Part shown: piece by piece, positions 43,771-56,743 of the stretch
Position numbering within the stretch: the first letter of the stretch is position 1
How the letters are laid out: each line of letters opens with the position of its first letter
Position numbers and translations under genes: made by a program
Notes under the pieces: generated by a model
Told to the model about the DNA's origin: nothing
What the model saw: the letters and a program-made list of their open reading frames with translations, nothing else
The model's database searches: none
DNA from: Beroe forskalii
Lineage: Eukaryota; Ctenophora; Nuda; Beroida; Beroidae
DNA: 64,000 nt
NCBI GenBank assembly: GCA_011033025.1
Contig: WFMF01000025.1
Span: 669,018 to 733,017, forward strand
Direction of reading: 5' to 3'

Positions 43771-45879
43771 CCTTATTTTTGACAAATTTAAAAACCAATG
43801 TTTACAAGTCTTAAAATAGTATCTGTAATCCATCAAAACAAATATTCATTTCAATTGGAACCTGGCTCTGCTTTAACGACATGAGATAAAAAGTTCAAAT
43901 CAGTAATATAACAATGACATTGACAGATTCACAGACTGTTCGATTGTCGATGACTCCAGATTAGAGGATCAGGAATGCAGTCTAATAGTAATTTCGATCT
44001 TTCATAAATGGATTTGAAACATGAAACTGAAAGGAACATGCTGCATTTTTAATTTCACGTGAGCTTTTGTCTTTGAGATAGTGCTGGAATTATCTACTTA
44101 CTTCGTTGGTCGTACAACTACAAGAACATAAATTGAACTTGAAGAACAAACTATTTTGCAATTCAGTTTGGGCGACGGGCGTACATTTAACATATGGCTT
44201 CGGGGGCATATGCAATAAAAACAAAATTATGCGAGAGAAATTTTCACGTGCGTTAATAATAATAATTGGTGCTCAATGAATGCGGTTTTCGGGGGGTTTA
44301 AACTGGATTTTTTACCAAAAACAGTTAGACAATATTTCCAAGGCCAAGGTGAAAAGATGAGCTCCTAATTCGGATGGGCTATTAATTTGAAAGGAATTAG
44401 AAACAAACGTAATAATTTTCAAAGGGTTATTTGCCATTTGGCCAAACAGGGTAAGCCGGGGGGGGGGGGGGGGGTAATTCTTGTAGACAAAGGGGAAGGC
44501 CGTGGTCCGAAATTGCCAAAATTTTTGTCTCATTGATTGGAGCAAATATCGTCATAAATTTCGCCAATTTAAAATCCCATCGCCGCTGTAATCACGAAGT
44601 AAAGCAAAAGTCATATTTGCAACAATGACACTTTCCCCTACGCTATGTGAATTGGGAACTATCACTATTGATACCGAAAATTGGAATTGTATGTAACTGT
44701 AAGCACCAGTCAGACTAGGATTTAATTGAAGCCATTGAAAGTAGTGACGTGGCCTGGCAGCCCTGGCCATCGACACTGCTGTAAGAATATTGAGCAATTT
44801 CAACTTTCTTTATTCGATTATTCGCATATCACTGTGACTAATATCAGTACCGGAAAATTGATGTAAGATTGCTCACATTGTTTGGAGTCTGTCCAATTCA
44901 ATGTTTATGATATGAATCAATGCATTGACAGTTCCTATAGAAAACTATGCATCAAAATATTTAACATAAATTATACTTGCTAACGAACTGGCACAGCTGC
45001 GCTATTTCCACAATCGGAATTTGATTATAGATAATATTATAATTCTAACAGCAACCCCAGGTTATAATATTACAAATTACAATCCAACACTACCGAAATA
45101 CATCCAGCGCAAAACACACACACACACACTCATCAAACATCTACTTCATGAGAGAGCAGTTAAATGAGCCAAAGAACCAGACCAACATAGCCATTAGCGC
45201 CCCATGTTCAAATGGCCGAGCACAAATAAGAGAAGGTCAGGGCTGACTTCATTTAATCAGGGGGGTCATATTATGGTATAAGATTGATGACATTGACCTG
45301 TCTATTACTGGTGCAAGGCATCTTAATGTTCTAATATGTGCATATTTCATACTTTTATTCGGTACTCCAGATCATCGTTATCTCCACACAATATAATATC
45401 ATTCACATGAAATCAATGAACATCTACGATCCATTGTTACATACATAATATTTCATTTAACTCAAAAATTAAACTGAAGATCATGGGTTCAATGTTCAAT
45501 GTTCATACGTATACATCATCGACTTCTAGCCGACCTGTACATGAGGACAAGGCAAATATTTCCAAATTTCAAATATAATAATCGTTTTTAAGAGACAAGC
45601 AATCCAATTATTGATATATGTTTAGTATTATAACATACTTCTTTTCAAGCATAAACAGTACAAAAGTAAGATATTTTGATAAATACAATTTTTGGTACTA
45701 TACTTAAATGATTACTCAAAAATATGAACTTATTACATCTACTTTAATACCGAAGTTAGGGAAGATTTGAGAATATTATGTTAATGTATAATCTATGTGC
45801 ATGCAATACAACACATAACATAAAAACGAATAGGAATATAAATTAATAAAAAAAGGTCAAATAAAGGATACGAATTTTG
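43771..45879. other. AT-rich non-coding sequence
   Basis: No supported gene. It holds a poly-G run near 44460-44475 and a short CA repeat near 45115-45128. The last ~300 bases probably include the 3' UTR of the AUTS2-like gene. Confidence 0.45.
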
Positions 45880-48800
45880 CTACTCTGGGCCCTTTGGGGG
45901 CTGGATCATGTGGCTGAACCCTGCTCTGGGGTCTATGGATCGATTGAAGATGCTGGGGAATGACGGTGCGTTGTGCGGGTTAGCGGCAGCTCCTACTCCC
46001 GCAGCCCCGTACTTGAGGTGCGCCTGGAGGTGCTGCGGGCCGCGGATATTGTACAGCTCCGACAGGTTGCTGGGGATGCTGGCGGGTGGCCCGGAGGGCG
46101 GCTGCGCAATGTTCGGTTTGTTGCGGCGCTCCGCCTCGAGGTGGCGCAACATGTCGCGGGAGATGGCCTGCTGCATCTCGTGCTCGCGGTGCTGGGCCGC
46201 CTGGTGGCGTAGCGAACTCTCGTACCGTGAGAGTAGTTCGGAAGAACGGAGACTGGCGAAGTGTTGCTGGAGTCGCTCCTGATCCAGCCTCGTGAGATCG
46301 CTGCTTGGCATGTGGTGACGTAGTGACTCTAGACCGGGGTGCCCGTAGATGTTTGCAGCTCCTAGGTTCGGATACGAGGGTCGAATGGACGGAGGCGGGA
46401 ACCTGCTGCCTAGAGAGGGTCAAACGTTACGTTCAAACTACACGTCAATTGGAATAGTGAATGATGAAGTTAAACGAAAAACTAAGAGGATATAATGCAT
46501 GTTTTCTAAATCTCCAACGTTCCCAAACCCCAATTTATTTGTTTAGATGAACTCACCTAAACCATGCAGAGTTGACAGTCCACGTAGGCTCAGAGGGTGG
46601 TGAGATGGATGCACTGTGGGAACACGCCATTATTTGAGTGAAAATCATAGAACAATTGATTTAAAGCAAGCCATAAACTGGGCGCAGACTATTGCAGCCA
46701 ATGAAAACACTAAAGAGACATGATAAAATTCAGATTGAGTGAGTGATAAACCCCACCACCAATGTTTGGAGGAAAGCACACTTACGCGCAGGGTTGAAGG
46801 AGGGGTTAGCGCGGGGGAAGGGGGAGGAGGGCGTGGGAGGGAGGGTGTGAAGTCCGGGGTAGGGGGTGTATTCTCTGGCGGGTGGGTGGGGCGCAGTCAC
46901 CGCTTCTCTCTTCGGAGCGTGAGCAGCACTGGCTAGGAAGGCGGCAGTGGCAGGCTGTGTGTTCGTCACGTTACTAGCCGCACTCAGAGCTTCTTGTGCC
47001 TGGGGAAAGACAGTTGAGAAATGGCGATACTTCGCAGGGAGCGGAACAAAATTTATGGCCAAAATTTGTAGTGAAAATGTAACATAGATCCACCCTGCTC
47101 GATTAAGTTCGTTACCTAGCACAAGCTTGCTAAAAGCTGGCTCTTCAAAGGCAATTAATAGCAGGAAGCTCACGCACTGAGCAAGTAACAACCTTACCTC
47201 ATTAACGATAAATTACGATACTTCATTAACAATTACTGTACGTTACCTTACTGCACGGTATCTAATTAGCAACAGTTTCAACAACAGTAAATCAACAACA
47301 AATTGAGCGAGAAAACTTACACCACAAGAAAATGAATGACACTGATCAAACACCTGGAGCATCCCTCTACACTTATCTATCAGTTGACAACACTCAGCAT
47401 CAAATCAAGCATGACGAATAACGGACATATATTCTTTGAGAGGGCACTTTTTTAACCCATTTTGGAGGGCAAATTTCGTTGAAGGGAGGGCAAATTTCGT
47501 GGGTATATTCTTGGAATTTAAGTGGTGACCTTTTTTACGGAAATTTTCACATTTGTAGGTAAATATTCGAAATTGATTAGAGATAGTGCTTGATAGGTAA
47601 ATTTTCAAAAAGGATCCGAGATAGTGCTTAATAGGTAAATTTTTCGAAATTAGCGACCTTGTTTTTGGACATCGACTGAAAAATGTGATCCGAAATAGTG
47701 ATTATTAGGTAAATTTTCAGAATTATAAAGTAAATTGACAGATTTGACCTCCAAAAAGGTGGGCAAGGTCCGAAAGAAGGGCGCCCTTCCAAAAGGAGGG
47801 CAGTTCGGCACCTATGTTTACAAACTACCCATATAACTCCCGAATGGTCTGCTAGATGAGGAAGAACTAAAATCTGTAAAAATACCAGATTAGAACCGTG
47901 CCTTGAACAGAGAAATGAAATATTAAACAGACAAATAAAATATTAAACAGAGAAATAAAATATTACAGTTGTGAACAATGCGCGGCGTTACGCGCGCTAG
48001 CTAAATGTTTAACGCACCACTCTCTCTACATAGTAAATAGCTATTATTTGCTAGCAATAGGCCAGATTAACAGTTATCATAAATTATGCATATCCAATCA
48101 ATTAAGAATTTGACAGACTGCCAATGCACAATAGACAATATAATTATCTTGAAGATGGTCTCCCCGAACTAAAAAGAAGTTTGATTTCAATTCACACCTC
48201 ACAAATTCTAAGTCGAAGCACAATGCAGAGCAAGTCATAGAATGAATTCATTGTAAATAAAATGTCCAAACCGGTGTTTTTTCGAGCACTATGTGACTTT
48301 AATGACCACATGTACCTCATGTTTCATCACATATTTGTCAATAAAATCGTACAATAAAGAAGTGCACCACGTAATCGTAAGATGTGTGCACTTCATTCGT
48401 GTGAGTTTTCCAAAATCGCACTATAATTAAAATCAAAATCATTACTTTTAGCAGCACCAAAAATATCTCAATCAGAACGAAAGTTATGGGCAACGTATTC
48501 AACACATCATGAATCAAAGTGCTCACGTGCGCATTAACAGAATATCAGCACGTGCAAATCATTTCGATCACAGCAACGCACGCACGTACCAAGGGCATTT
48601 TCACCTTTTTGCACGTGCTCACTGTAGGTTACCATGACACGTGACAGACAAAATGTTACCTACAAAGCGACGAAAGACGCATAAAAAACAGAGTTCTGTT
48701 GATTGCGCCCAGCGATCCATCAAATTTCCCGTCCCCATTTTGTAAGAACGCCGAATATTCATACATCGTCTCACTGCAACTTGCAACTGCATTGAAGCAT

Positions 48801-51800
48801 TAGAAAGTAATGATTGCCGAATGCCTACCTATTTTATCTAAATGATTACTTATATCACATTGAATGACTTGATAACACACATTTCAGTTGTCAACTTTGA
48901 TAATCTAGGTAGATGATAATGACCCCGGTACAAAATGCAAGTCTAAATTACAATATTACAATATAACATATTATATTCCCACTCATTTGACAAGAAAGTT
49001 AATAGCCAATCACTGTCAAGTTTAACAGTCCCCTAGTTGTCAAGTTTAAATGTATTAAATGATCGAAACAGGGGAAGTTGAGCAGTTAGCATTCAAGTTA
49101 GCATATTATTATATCATAACATCGCTACATTCATTCACTTGAACGGTTTGTAGTGCTTGAAGCATTGAATTTAATGAATGATTTAACAAATTTACTGCGT
49201 TCATTGACAAGCATCAAATAGAACATTATGTCAAGATCACATTGTGAGGATTGTGATGCATTAAATGTTGAGATATTGACGCTTCTGTGTGCGATATTAC
49301 AACAAGACTGAAGATAGTGAATTTTGTGCCACTGAGTACAAACTTACTTTATAATCCACCCGATGTTTCCAAGAACCTAGATAGTTAACCTTGAAACAAA
49401 ATCGGGAATTTTCACTCAGGACATTCCAGCTCAATGGCATCGGTAAATAGCGGTTGATGATCGCACACAACACCGTTACACAAGATTCCAAGGAATCAAG
49501 TACCGTACATACCTCTTGTTGCTTTCTGTAAATCAGCCGAGCAATGTACACGTGAATGCTGTTCCATTTCTTCTCGTTGAGTCTCTGAAACACGTCAAGA
49601 GGTCAGATCAAAGAAAAGTAAGAGCACGTTCGCCAACTCTCCTGTCACACACACGAACTTGTGTGCGAGAGGGATTCTGGGAATGCTTCAGAAAACAATC
49701 AGGTTTAAATCGTGATCTGCGCTTACTTTGTGGCTTGTGCGGGGATAGATCAAGAATCTTACTGATGAGCTCAGGCAATTGAAGTAATTTACTGTATGAT
49801 GACATTAAAGATATTTGATAAATTTCAAAGAAGCCAGATAAGATATACAAGATCATGGCGTCCATGGGCAATAATTTAACTTTCTTCTTTCTAGAATTGT
49901 TTCTTCTTTCAAGAATAGTATAATCTAGGCCCCATTTCAGGGATTCGAATATATGGGAAATGGTTTCTAATCTTTATTCGCGGAGTTCAATATAATGAGA
50001 TTGGCAGTTAAAACTTTATAGTTACCAGGTTTGAAGGTTGGAAGATGTTTAATCCATTCAATTACAGCTTAGAGCAATGAAAATGTAACAAGCAAATAAA
50101 CAAATAACAAGCTAGCAAATAAAGAGTACATTAAGTTTCAGCATGGCACTTTATCCCTACTCAATCTCAAGTCTCCAAGTGAACATGTTCTATATTTGCC
50201 AGGGACATGTAACAATTAACATGTTAGCATGATATATATGATCAGTGTCATTAGTCACTTAGGCTCATTGAGTCAGACACTGTGTGGGCCACAAGACTCA
50301 TTTGACTTTGTATTTTCAAATATACATCGGTCTAAATTTTCTTAATCAGCAAGCACTTGTTTTATTTAGCGGCTTGTAAAACGTGTTAGTGAACACGACT
50401 AACACGTAACATGTTATGTGTAGTAACCATCACAGTACAGATAAGTGTTACATGTGTGCACATGTGCTGCATCTGGAATCCGTATTTCAAGAGCAGGTGT
50501 GTGGTATTATAAGAAGTTATTTCAAAGATTCAGGAGCTAACTTCGAAAAGTCACGCTGCAATGGCGATATTTACTGGTAACATGTAAATTTGTAGGAAGA
50601 AATTCCTTTGGTGAAACTTATCCGAAGATTTTGAGAAACAATCAAATGGATTTTTGATTGTTCAGCGGATCAAACCATATCAAACCAGAATTAGGAAATT
50701 TGAACCATTCGTTTTTGTTTGGCAATCTAGAAAATGCCTCAAGTGCAACATTCTAAAAAGGGCAGTATCCTTGATATTTATCTCATTCCTTATCTAAACT
50801 CTTCCTGATTATTTCACTCCTAATCTAAACGCTTCCATATTATTTCATTCCTTATCTAAACTCTTCCATATTATCTCATTCCTTTTCTATACACTTCCAT
50901 TTTATCTCATTCCTTTTCTAAACTCTTCTAAATATTATCTCGATTCTTATCAGTAGCCCGGCCCCGGATGTCATGATAACCACAAAATATCTCTCATCGT
51001 ATTATCCGTCACGTAAAGTTATCTTCTTATATATAATTTCGTAAGAGCACGTGAATTATGTCTGTCTGTGCGGGCGCACAGTTTAAATTTGAGCTTGCCA
51101 AGAAAATATCAAAAGAAACGAAGGCTAAGCTGGGCTAAGTCGCACCGTTGCTATGGATACACGTATTCTGCACGTGCAGATTATGATCAGTTCTATGCGA
51201 GTGCTTTCTATTACGCTACTACTGTTAAATGCTGTGATGTACTTTTTGAAAATTTTTGACTTTTCTTAACTTCAAATTCAAGATCTCAAGATGGAGAATG
51301 GGCATAACTAAATAATGGAGGATATTGCAGATGGATGGTTTTCATAAACCTGTGGCAGAGGTCGGTCGATATTTAATGCTGAGCCCGTGATAACAGTGGT
51401 AATTGTAGTTTTGAAATAGACCCCTATTAAGAGCAATTTAAGGTTTACAAAAGTGCCGAATACGGGGAAAAGGGAATACGGGTCGAATATAGGCGTAGCA
51501 GATTACGAAGACCGTTCCTGGCCAAAATCAATGTGAACAAAGCAAAATATCAGTATGAAAATCAGTTGTAATTGAAATCATCTTGCAATCAAAACGGAAC
51601 ATAACTCACATGGTTAAGCACGACTAAGATTAACCGAACTACTCTCCACTCTGCTCCTTCATAAAATTTAATATTTCGTTTAAGTTAATAATTGGATTGC
51701 TACCTATGGTTGAATCCGTAGTTTTTTTCAAAATTTGCGAACGAGGTGGCGCGAAGCGCCGCCGAGTGAGCTCTGTATCCATTTATATATCATTCTAGCA

Positions 51801-54800
51801 GGCCCAACGGGCCTGCTAGTATTATTATAATATGCATAACATGTAACATGGTGATATTTAAAACATATTTCATTAAGTATATATAATGTGATAAGGCTAA
51901 GGATTAGCGTTCTGTCAACGAGCCAACAACTCGAATATATATTAATAAAATAATTAGTGAGTAGCTAAGGCTGCCAACTTCCTGTACAAGCCCTGCGCTG
52001 CACATCATCCAGTTATCATTTTCCTCTATACCGGTATACACTCACTTTTCTTATGTGACAGCGATTTATAAAATAGCAGCTGCTGCAGAAGATTGTTTTT
52101 TATTCTATTTTTCGACAAACGGTGGAAGCGAATGGGACAATAATCTCAATCTGTCGAAAATGTTAAATGTGTTCGTGACTATCAAGCCATTCTTATGCAA
52201 GCCATTCTTATGCAGTTATACGGTTATAAGCCTCAATAACCACAGATAAATGTTTTTAAAAGGCATAAGGATGATTAAATCCATAAAATGTAGCTAGTCA
52301 TTCCTCAAGACTCAACTTCCACATATATACACACGTGCACTCATAATACGAACTAATTCCAGAGTTACTCACGCTATGAGATAATCAGCAGTGAATTCTC
52401 ATAATGCTATCTTCACACATGATGATGATATATCATGGAGTAATTAACGATAATTGCCGAAGATACGTTTAAAAGTAACACATAATAACACTTTTAAAAT
52501 AACACACACTCACACGTCACGAGTATCATACGCAGCTAGAGATAATCAGAAAAGTGCTTGAAAGGACAGCAGAGAAGAGGCGTACACTGAGTACAGTGAA
52601 TCAAGGTTTGACAATAAACACTAATCATCTAATTGCGAGGCTGGGCTGTTATATATACCACGCAAGACGATCAGCAGTAGGGGAGTAGAGAATTAGGGTT
52701 GGTATTGTCAGGGGGCATTATTAAGTGCCTTGAAATGTAAGGCTCAACAGTCAACAAAGGCAACGCAGCACAGCAGCAAGGATTCAGCTTATTTACCTGC
52801 TTGATAATCGTAAGGGCGGAAACTAGTATAATATATGCATATATACATTCAAATAACAGCTTATAGGATTAATTAATGTTCCTACATTGAATAAGTGCTC
52901 TATAACATTCTGGGAGGAAATGAAGGGCTTCTTTTTAACAAGTAATATGCTTCTACATTCACACAAAGTTCAGCAGCAAGAGAGAGGGCGGCAAAAGATT
53001 GACAGATCAGCAAAGGGCTTTAAAGTGCTTGGCTGGCACGGGTAAAAGCGGCGCATGTGCAATGCTTTACTCACGGGTAAAAGCGGCGCATGTGCAATGC
53101 TTTACTCACGGGTAAAAGCGGCGCATGTGCAATGCTTTACTCACTTTAAAAGCTGATGATGCAACGCCGCCTATCTTAGGGACAGGCACGGGCGGCTTAT
53201 ACATGACGTTCAGTTGCTGAGGGAAGGGAACAAGTTTTACCAAAATATTAGAAAATACTCGTGGTGAGTTATCAACTGGAAGTTATTGTTAGAGCTATAA
53301 TTCATAACTCTAAACTAATACCCTCTGAGCTGCAAAAGACAGCGTGTATGTTATCAGTGACTACAATTTATAGCAACTCTGAACTAATTAACTAACTTAT
53401 TAAATGAACTAATTAACAATAGCACGTGAGAGGACGGTTACATATTAATTACTCTGTCGTGTGGTTATGTACAGTATATACAACATATTTTGAACCATTA
53501 GGACTAAGCATAACGGCGATAAAATTTAATTTCATATTATGATTAATGAAGTTTTTATTTCCATTTTGAGAAGGAATGTGGATTCTTCCATCATTTTCTC
53601 AAAAAATCTCATTATGCAGGTACATACAGTATTTAGATTTTTGAAATATGATTTTTGACGTATGTTCATTATACTAAAAAAATCTGTGAACTTAAGTCAT
53701 AAAATCTTAGGATGAGTAACACGATATCATGTGCCTTAACAATGTAGCATTCATTAACTGTAATCCGATAGGACCAAGGGCATTCAAGTTGAAATAATTC
53801 TACTTAGTAGGGAAATACCTGTGTCAACTGACAGTACTGCACGGTATACAGAATACTGACATAAATGTACTACATTATATATTGATTAAAAGCATAAAGA
53901 AGCAGATTGAGAATCAAGCTGTTGAGTCTTCACCACAGTAACACAGAGATATGTACACTGTGCATTGTGGTTTGTGGATTAAAATAATAACTTGAGATTC
54001 GAAACATCAGATGAACATGTTCGACATGGTATGTTTACTGTTATATAATTCTTTGATAAGTTGATAGTGATGCAAGTTCATTACCTAGAAAGCCGAAAGC
54101 TAAAACATTTTAATATACAAATAAATGCCAATAACGTAATAATTAGACAATTAAATTAGATAATTAAATTAGAATAAAGGCCGTTTTTATTTTCCCAGGC
54201 ATGCAAGTCATACCGTTCAGGTAAATTACAGTAACTTCTTACGTCACACTGTAATCATTTATCAGCATTCCATTGATATGAGGAATGCACAGTTGCGGAT
54301 TTAACAGCTAGTTTAGACCATCTGGGCATCCCCCAGTAGGCGGTAACGACTGACACTGCTCAGTAAGGCTGATGCTTCAGATGCAAACTGATCATATCCA
54401 TATTAACTCTATTACAGTCAGTGTAATAAAATTTAGAGAATTTAGAAAGTTAGAATTCCTAGCGAGTTTTTCACTTAACCATGTCCAACTATAAGTGATC
54501 TAAATAAATGATCTGTAGTAACAGAATAATATAATAAACCACCCTGTTGACAGTACTTTGACATGTTTGAGATGAGCGAGAGAGCTGCACAGGAGTACTT
54601 GGCTGCATAACGACAAGTGTGAAACTTGACACCTTACAATCACTCAACATCATAGCGCGATGTGAGGGAGAGAGAGAGAGGGCATATTATGATTTGTCAT
54701 AATTACAGCATAATATACAGAGTAAGGCGTGAATTTGTGCTACATCCTGTGAACTGGATATTATTTAAAATATAATATTTAAATAATTCATAATACACGA

Positions 54801-56743
54801 CGTGATCTGGGAACTATTTAGCAGAGGAACCAGAATCCAGAAAGACTCTATATTGCTACCATCCAATGTACCATGTCTGAACTTGATAAGTAAGTAACTA
54901 AGTTATTAACTTATTAAGTAGATTTTTTAATAAGCTTTTACAAACTAAACAGGTATTTGATATTTCATAGGAATACCTGTAGGTATGCAGAGCTGGAGAA
55001 GTGATACTACAGTACACCGCAGTATTCAGGGTGAGACAAAACATGTCTACTCATAAATCTTTTTAAAAGTTAAACGTTAAACGATGCGAAGGATAAACTT
55101 TTCAATTTCAGCTCTTTAACTTCATATAGTTATGCAAGAAAATATGTATGATAATGCCAATTTTTAGTGGTACTACACGGTTTCTGAGCCTCATTTGGCA
55201 CAAAAAATGTTTGTGATCCCCCTCAACTCCCAAGAATGAAATTAATGAATAATGAACGGCTGTTTTCCGTGAGGTTTACAACAATAGAACAATTGCGAGG
55301 CAAATTGCTTATAATCTACTGTTTATTTGCTTCACTTGGCCTTGCCCTACTAATTACCAGCTTAATTAATCCTACCACCCCCTAACAATGATTCCATACA
55401 GGTAATGGAGCATTCAGCACAGTATATTACAATGGCTAATTACAGTATGTATCACAATGGATGGCGCCATTACCACAAAGGAAATTATTAACACACTGTG
55501 CACAATTAGTAGAGGATTCATATAATAATGGTCAGCTTGCATCTCTCCCTCTCTCTCCCTAGCTAATAATAATATGTTGCTGCTGCTGCTGACGCACGGG
55601 GAGGAAATAAAGACATCAACTGATCGGAGAGAAAACTTGAAAAGTATATGAGTAGCTTACTTTGTGTTCTTAACCACTGAGCTAAAGAAAGAGAAGTTTT
55701 CCTTTTCTCAGCAGCACAGCTATATTAGATGAAATATATGGAACAATTAATTTACAGTGACGTAAGGAAAGTGCGGGGGCACTCAAATCTCGGAAGTCAC
55801 GGGATACTGAGTAAAATCTCTCTGTGCACCAAAAACATAATATGAATTTTATCTATTTCCTCAAGGCATAACAATAGTCCTTCTGTGTAGATTTAACATT
55901 CCATGATCCAGATACCAAGATATAAACGGCTTTCAAAGTATTCGTACACTTCATTGTGTACGAATAAGTAAACCATTACATTGCATTTTATCCTCTGAAT
56001 TTCAACTCATTCTGATTATCGATGTCGTTCTATTCCCTATCGAGTAACATATTTTTATGACTATATTTTAGTTTTTGTTCTCTGTTTTTTTATAATTTAA
56101 ACACTTTCCTTCTAAAATAAATAACAAAAAAGGAATGCTGGAATGGTTTGTTATCCAAGTCTAAATTCTGAGAACAAGTTTCTTAGAACCTTACTGAACA
56201 AATATGGCAACACTTGATCGAAACAATAGGGTCTTTGTGTGAGACGGCTTCGGTTGGCTCCGTTGAGCGTCCTTTAAATGTTCCAATATTCGGACAATAG
56301 GAGTTCTATTGGTGGATAAGTACACTAATTGTACCATGTACACCTTAGAGCAGACTCAAACGAAAATATAGTTTAAATCTGCTCATAGCTACTAAGCGAG
56401 TTCTCGGTGCATCACGCTGATTACATCCCATGTAATGTATATAGGCAACATGGAATGTCAAGGAAAACAGAACTTACTGCATTTATTTTATAACATACTG
56501 AAGTGATTGAGAATTTTTATAAGACTGTACAATAAAAATGAAACATGAGGACATCTACACCTTCATTATCCCAGGATTTTAATGTGTGTCGGGTGGTTAG
56601 TGCTCACTTTAAGGGTTGTTAGTAACTTGCTAAGCTATACGTGTGTTTTGCTATATGTGTGTAAGACTTACTCGCTTGATCGCCGTACCACCACCCACAG
56701 TCGCAGCCTGAATTGCACCCATCGAAGTGGTCTCAGACCGGCT
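45880..56743 (-). CDS. AUTS2: AUTS2-like gene, 3' part (5' exons outside or unrecognised)
   Basis: AUTS2-family proteins act with a noncanonical PRC1 complex in nuclear gene regulation. Minus-strand exons with matching phases are 49513-49584, 46786-46999, 46557-46613 and 45880-46409 (terminal). The 24-codon exon at 49513-49584 reads RLNEKKWNSIHVYIARLIYR + KQQE, close to the family signature (W-C/N-A-M/I-HV-IAW-IY-HQQK). The following exons give FPRANPSFNPALHPSHHPLS, resembling the NPAAHLEPFNRPS part of human AUTS2, then RFPPPSIRPSYPNLGAANIY and a Q/R/E-rich helix before the stop. A further 72-bp exon-like block (56672-56743, AG and GTAAGT flanks, phase 0) may be an upstream exon; its membership is tentative. 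The first intron shown would be about 7 kb. Confidence 0.7.
47000..49512. other. Intron of the AUTS2-like gene with degenerate repeats
   Basis: 47440-47830 holds diverged repeats (AGGGCAAATTTCGT and TAGGTAAATTTTC units). 47910-47965 holds three ~24-bp AAATAAAATATTAAACAGA units. No coding sequence is supported. Confidence 0.5.
49585..51032. other. Intronic AT-rich sequence
   Basis: Contains a tandem repeat at about 50770-50950: five to six copies of a ~32-bp unit TATCTCATTCCTTATCTAAA + CTCTTCC. Nothing else is recognised. Confidence 0.5.
51033..51819 (+). mobile_element. Hairpin-ended element, family S, copy 2
   Basis: Inverted relative of 40952-41743. It shares the start (TATAATTTCGTAAGAGCACG) and the end hairpin with terminal CTAG followed by T. 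Its subterminal hairpin is GGCGC-GAA-GCGCC where copy 1 has GCTGC-GTA-GCAGC, so the stem sequence differs while pairing is kept, between the constant flanks GAACGAGG and CCGAGTGAGCT. Confidence 0.65.
51820..56671. other. AT-rich intronic sequence without recognised genes
   Basis: Contains three 35-bp tandem repeats at 53036-53145 (GGTAAAAGCGGCGCATGTGC core), a GA run near 54670 and a TGC run near 55577. No exon of the AUTS2-like gene could be supported here. Confidence 0.45.
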
